From NCBI GenBank assembly GCA_032209605.1, contig JASFXZ010000016.1, forward strand, positions 620,001-684,000: DNA of 64,000 nt, read 5' to 3'. The DNA is from Mactromeris polynyma (Eukaryota > Mollusca > Bivalvia > Venerida > Mactridae). This document shows, piece by piece, positions 60,001 to 64,000 of the stretch (the stretch's first letter is position 1; each line of letters opens with the position of its first letter). Below the pieces are notes generated by a model. It was not told where the DNA came from, made no database searches, and was given only the letters and a program-made list of their open reading frames with translations. The translations under genes were made by a program, and so were the position numbers.

Positions 60001-63000
60001 ATTTATTTTTTCTATCAGAACCGTCTCATTTAAGCTTTCTAACGGAACAGTCTCATTCGTGCTTTCTATCGGTACAGTCTCATTCGTGCTTTCTATTATA
60101 ATAGTCTCAATGGTGCCATCTAGTTTCGTTACTTCTATATTTATGGTCTCATGTGTGTGTTTGACTGGAACAGTTTCATTGTAGTTTTCTTTCGGAACAG
60201 TCTCCTTTGTTCTTTCTATCGGAGCATTCTCATTTATGCTTTCTATCGGAACAGTTTCATTCGCGTTTTCTAGTATAACAGTCTCACTGGTGCCATCTAT
60301 TGGAACAGTGTCATCTGTGACTTCTATTTGAACAGTCGTATTGGCACAATCTGGTGTAAAAGAAGTCTTGGATGACTCTTCTTGACCAATTGATAGCTTT
60401 ACTGTGTCATAATTGTTTTCAGTGCTATGTTTCTGAACTCTTTCTTGTGAACTTTTAGTGTTTCTGTCATTAAGGTCAATGTCATATCCACCATCCGTAT
60501 TCTTGTGAACATACATCGTTACGCAATTGTCATTTTCATCTAGCTTCATATCATACTGATTTGGTTTCAGCAATTTCTGCATCTACATTTGTGATCTCCT
60601 CTTCACATGCATCAGCATTGAGTTCAGATTCATTCATATGCTGTTGCTTTGAATCACATTCAATCCCTTTTTTGCCATGTTCATCTACCATTGAAATTGA
60701 AATTTCTTCATCATTTGTTTCAAATGTCGTTGTATTTTGCGGAGGTGTATCATTAATGGTGTAATCAATGAGTATATGCAACAATGGCACAAAGTGGTTG
60801 GGTATCCAGTGTTCTTTTGTCATATCTTCTCTATGTGACGACCATAGAATATACACAGGGTCATTTGTATGGTCTGATACTGGGATTATAAGTCTATTTA
60901 GATCTTGTCGTACAGATTTATTTCCCAACTTTGGATACACAGAGTGAATAGGATTGTCTACAAAGACCATAACAGTCCATATTATGCGACACAATCTCTA
61001 ATGCGTTTTTTTTGTCTGAGGTTCCCTCGTGTAACTAGTTCCAGAGTAGACTGGCAAATAGTAAACAGGCAAAAAGGCCTTAGTACTTGTGTTGATGGAT
61101 GTTTTATTTCAATACAATATACTGCCAGCTAAATAAAACAATAACCATTTGATGGTGATGAATAAAATGAAGTATGTGTTGCCATTCAGGTAAGTGATGT
61201 TTTCATTCATGTAACATGTGTTCACTCATGTAACAGTTAAACACAGAACAGTATTTCCAGTTCTTATAATGCTAACATGTTGTGGATGTCTAATAAAGAT
61301 ATAATATTATAATGCAATGGACACAACTTAATAATTAAAAGTTCAAATTTCTATGTTATCACATTGGAAAATATCAAAATGGTCGTTGAAAATCTTTCCT
61401 ATAACAAAATTTTGTCTCTCCTGTAACACATTTTCCATAAGTTATCATGTGCAATGACAAAATGTGTATTATAACATAAAACTATGTTTTCCCCACAAGA
61501 TGACAATTAAACATTTGCTCATTTAACTTAAAAATCATATACACATAGTTATAAAGCTACTTATTTGACATAATATTGAGGTTTTGTCTCTACTGTCACA
61601 AAAATTGGTCTCTCATGTAACAGAATAATTAGATCTACGAAACTAGAAACCATAGTGTTAGCATTTTCATCATTAAAATGGGTTATTAATTTATATATTG
61701 ACGTTCTGACTATATGATGTTTTAATTTATTATACCATTAATGAACACAACTATATTCTCGTTATGTTTATGCATTGAGTGTCTCTCCTGTAGCACTTTG
61801 CATCTTTACTGTAACAAAAATGCCCGTAACATGAATGAATGTTACATGAGTGAATTATTCGCTTGTTTTTATCAAAATAAAATCAATGGCTTCTACCTAC
61901 AACATAAACAACACATATTCTTTGAATCTTCATCACATACAGATTTAATGTCAAATAAACCATAATCATACACAAATCAATTGAAGAAATATACCTTGTT
62001 ATATTAGAGACACACATACAAATTACGCATCTACTTACCGTCCTTCAAGTTATGAATTACTCCACTGTATTAATAAAATGATCCGCCATTTGTAAACAGA
62101 TGTTTTGGGAAAGATGACTCTTCAAATGGATGTTAATATACCGCTTAGGTCATGAAGGGATCAGTTATTATTTTGACTAAATTGCTTGTTGTTACATGAG
62201 AGACTGAAACGTTGGGTACAGATTTTGGAAATCATTTTTTTTTGATGAAGCGATTGAATAATTGTACCTTTTTATGTATATAATGACTCTTAAACCTCAT
62301 AAAACAGTGTATGCATAATTTGACAAGTTTGTTCTATGCAGACATGTGAAAACAGACACACCGGTTAGGTATTACATCTGCTTACATATACAGTACAATC
62401 TCTCTTCAACAACAGTAGACGTGTTCCTGTAGTGAGAATTAACCTTCATTATAATCTCTCAAGAGCAATAGCATTACAACAACAATCACAAGTCTCACTC
62501 AGGATGTTGCAATGTACCCGTATATAACAAACTTACCACGTTGTGAAGCGTGAAAACTCGGCAGCCAGTCTTATGCATGCAACCAAAATACATGCAGTAG
62601 AAAAGAAACGCACATTTTAACTATGTTGTCATGATTATTGAAACTGCAGGGGAATAAACGGGTACATGTTTGCTCAATCGATTGAATGGCTTTACATTCA
62701 TACCGATGATGTTGTGTTGTGTTTGTTTACGAATGAATAAACGTTTGAGTGAATGATTGCACATTTGCTATTCATCTTACAGAAACGGATTAAGTCAAGA
62801 TTATATGCCATTTGCGTTGCTTTTTGTACTGACTGTAATTTGATATTAATGAATATAGCTACAATGACAATAGAGCTCAAATAAACCCTATTGAAGCTTT
62901 ATAAATAATTATTGTGTTACTTGCCATATATTCGCATGACGATGATTGGCATGTTTAGATAATGATCCGATGAAAGGAGATGTGAATATGGTGATTGCAT

Positions 63001-63892
63001 TCGAACAAATTCATGACAAATCAGATCCGGCCTATGTTGATATATATACACATTGTATTGAATTGAATAATCGGTGGGGCAAGTTTTGTTTGTTTTCAAG
63101 TCATTTGCCGTTGGAGACAATCTAACCTGCTTTGATTGCATATTATTTGTTAATTAAATGCTTTAGGGAATTCTGAAGTCAATATTCCTTTGTATGAGAC
63201 AAAAGCAACACCAGCCAGTTCGATATTAACTGACGTCAAAGACAGATGCATGCTATCTGGCAGTATATCTATATATTGTATTGTTACCCTCAGAATTCAG
63301 TACATGTACCACGCTCATGGTCGTAATGACATAGTATTAATTTCATTAACGCCGTACAACATCTTAATTAGCTTTGCGGAACTATGCGTGATAACTGTTA
63401 ACAAGTCCAAATGTTTATTACCACGCTTACTACTCGGTAACAATCTTTATAAGGTATGTTTAGAAGAAATTAATGACGTAATTGTTCACTCTTTGTATAC
63501 TTTCAGCATCAGAAAATCGGAAAATCGTGCGTCTCATAAGAATATCGGCTGTTGCTTCCGTCGTTGCAATCTGTGTCGCAGGGACGCATATTTATGCAGC
63601 GTCTAGTGAGTTTGGTATTTACAGTGACGCCATCTATGTGCATGCTTGGGATTGGTGGATTTTACAATCCGTCATGAGATTTGAAGAAATTTCATCATGT
63701 TGCTTAATTTTACTGATAGCCTTCCGGAACCCGTTTGGTGAAAACAACAAACTTATATATTGGATGACACAACTCTTTAACCGTAAAACAACCCCAGTCA
63801 CGGATTCTAGGACAAAACACCTCACAGTTCACACAATTACAACTACAAATGCCGATAGCCAAGAAATAACCCTAACAGAAAAACATCGATGA
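51008..63892 (+). CDS. Seven-transmembrane PRRT3/PRRT4-like protein, 2 exons, 340 aa
   Basis: Exons 51008-51644 and 63507-63892 join in phase (CAT G|CA TCA) to give 1023 nt. An acidic N-terminus (residues 1-30, Glu/Pro-rich) precedes the PRRT-type signature PAWELHVYACAGIFLL and five hydrophobic segments. Exon 2 supplies two more (IRISAVASVVAICVAG; WWILQSVMRFEEISSCCLIL) and a polar Thr-rich tail. The WELHVY start and the overall hydrophobic pattern match the C-terminal membrane region of vertebrate PRRT3 and PRRT4, but the long proline-rich ectodomain of those proteins is absent, and no signal peptide is seen. The function of the family is poorly known. ATG 51008 (acaATGG) has a good context. 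The 11.9-kb intron contains repeats and an antisense pseudogene. Donor and acceptor are standard (g|gtaagc, tttcag|ca). Confidence 0.82.
51745..51815 (+). mobile_element. tRNA-like / SINE fragment in the PRRT-like intron
   Basis: The sequence gtaacatagcccaatgcggg then aggtcgtgaggtcgaatccc contains a B-box-like ggtcgaatccc (51808 region). It is a short relic only. Confidence 0.35.
53029..53051. repeat. (ATT)n microsatellite
   Basis: About eight copies of att/tta in the PRRT-like intron. The segment 51816-53512 otherwise shows only A+T-rich sequence with nothing recognisable. Confidence 0.9.
53516..53936. repeat. Tandem duplication, two ~209-bp copies
   Basis: The phrase ttctagaactccacgggaaa and the following ~200 bases occur at 53517 and again at 53726 with only a few differences (for example actgcgcg/attgcgcg, gagcactggtg/gagttctggtg). 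High identity implies a recent duplication. Non-coding, inside the PRRT-like intron. Confidence 0.95.
54375..54545. repeat. Dispersed repeat copy A (pair with 55690-55880)
   Basis: It shares ctttgtttagcgt..g, ttttcgaaacc.ac.tac, acaaacaaagacatta and caacaaaaacaacac with 55690-55880 in the same order, with diverged spacers. Copy B has a 71-residue open frame on the minus strand (55830-55615, YVGFENESDAAQRYNL), while copy A has stops. A decayed mobile element is likely; the family is not recognised. Confidence 0.55.
55195..55262. repeat. Short tandem duplication (~37 bp x 2)
   Basis: gctaacatagattgtgtaga then atcaaagtactgggaat is immediately repeated as gctaacatagatttgtagaa then tcaaagtaatagg. 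Confidence 0.8.
55690..55880. repeat. Dispersed repeat copy B (pair with 54375-54545)
   Basis: See the partner at 54375-54545. The minus strand is open from 55830 to 55615 and reads like protein (FPAWYVGFENESDAAQRYNL), but I cannot assign a family. It may be the less decayed coding remnant of the same element. Confidence 0.5.
56690..56880 (+). mobile_element. tRNA-derived SINE fragment in the PRRT-like intron
   Basis: A B box (ccaggttcgataccctggcg, 56690-56709) is followed by ggggcaggtcatgacctccc and a body ending in an A-rich tail (aaaaatactttttgaaaaat). The A-box half of the head is missing or degenerate. Confidence 0.5.
57621..58020. repeat. Tandem duplication, two ~205-213-bp diverged copies
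   Basis: cacaatttgaca starts at 57621 and 57834; catatctcagttacagtagt occurs at 57751 and 57956 in the same relative place, each followed by gacaaataaattgacaa. The copies have diverged by substitutions and small indels. They lie just beyond the 3' end of the antisense pseudogene. Confidence 0.85.
58196..60994 (-). pseudogene. Decayed antisense repeat-protein gene (N-terminal region, 9-aa repeats, C-terminal conserved module)
   Basis: Reading on the minus strand, 60994-60551 is open (147 codons; YPKLGNKSVRQDLNRLIIPV, then an acidic part). Coding sense then continues in another frame from about 60582 to 59863. That stretch enters a long array of 9-residue units (ETVPIESTN / ETVPIESTD) with stops and frame changes between 59863 and 58645. 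A final open stretch, 58639-58196, carries YVMILYNKIPYPGIIVDARG, CMKQTGRKNANIFTWPRV and WYTIDSVMGIIPEP. This last module resembles a small domain seen in many uncharacterised, often transposon-linked animal proteins (basic turn, F.WP, WY, I.EP), but I cannot name it. Several breaks imply a dead gene, unless introns or assembly errors explain them. It lies in the PRRT-like intron, antisense. Confidence 0.6.
58650..60330 (-). repeat. 27-bp coding minisatellite (9-aa unit), ~60 units
   Basis: The plus-strand unit is tgctttctatcggaactgtc then tcatctg (27 bp). Because 27 is a multiple of 3, the minus strand keeps one frame (ETVPIESTD), and the plus strand is also open (GTVSSVLSI). Variant units (attataactgtc, cggatctgtc, atgagaaaagtttcattta) recur in the same order. 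For example, a block with gtttctattataactttcac occurs near 59419 and 59772, showing a higher-order period of about 350 bp. Confidence 0.92.
60995..63506. other. Distal part of the PRRT-like intron with recurring 'gtctctc-tgtaac' motifs
   Basis: Short phrases gtctctcctgtaacac (61414), gtctctactgtcac (61586), gtctctcatgtaacag (61609), gtctctcctgtagcac (61781) and gttacatgagagactg (62191) recur without clear periodicity. A MITE-like end (cagtacaatctctcttcaac) lies at 62391-62410. No gene is seen between 61000 and 63500. Confidence 0.45.
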
Positions 63893-64000
63893 TTTGTTAA
63901 CGAATTCAAATTAAAACTACACTTTGTATTTTCATAATCCATGCGCACGATAAATACTGACATAGATTTTACTAAAAACAGCGCTGTCTTCAGCATCTGG

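Noticed and set aside
58661..60184. Plus-strand frames encoding GTVSSVLSI-type repeats
   Set aside because: They are the complement of the 9-aa minus-strand repeat. Unique protein sequence flanks the array only on the minus strand.

Overview
The window is animal nuclear DNA: split genes with GT..AG introns, about 65% A+T, and many tRNA-derived SINEs, MITEs, minisatellites and foldback elements. Two features point to a bivalve mollusc. One is the repeat with 'cacatgctggttaacattc' and GACGGACAG runs ending in a poly-C/G tract (21561-22345 and 28390-28555), which I recall as typical of bivalve genomes. The other is the style of the Roc GTPase (a STDGI switch region), common in mollusc ROCO proteins. 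The species is not determined.

Five protein-coding genes can be rebuilt with every exon joined in frame. (1) Minus strand, 10714-3307: a six-exon SMPDL3-type acid sphingomyelinase-like phosphodiesterase (464 aa) with all metal-binding motifs; intron 1 holds a 2.7-kb minisatellite of 25-bp units. (2) Plus strand, 13097-27446: a 16-exon gene (1094 aa) joining a catalytically dead caspase-like domain to Roc GTPase, COR and Death domains. This is the most unusual thing in the window. (3) Plus, 33333-42814: a ten-exon FG-GAP (integrin-alpha-like propeller) membrane protein (700 aa). (4) Plus, 46156-47661: a single-exon 501-aa protein with an N-terminal zinc-binding cluster and a C-terminal RING-H2 finger. 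(5) Plus, 51008-63892: a two-exon, seven-membrane-segment protein of the PRRT3/PRRT4 type (340 aa), whose 11.9-kb intron carries, antisense, a decayed repeat-protein gene (60994-58196) with an array of 27-bp (9-aa) units.

Genes 1 and 2 are divergent, and a 981-bp nested palindromic element (10793-11773) sits between their 5' ends. The region 27447-33332 is repeat-rich and gene-free, with one 2-kb terminal-inverted-repeat element (30229-32214). Introns hold a hAT transposase fossil inside a 3.9-kb inverted-repeat-bounded segment (13287-17195), a pogo/Tigger-type MITE (39265-39990) and several SINEs. The genes do not form a pathway; each appears to be independently transcribed. Exon models rest on splice consensus, preserved frame and recognisable protein motifs. 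UTRs, promoters and expression cannot be read from the sequence.
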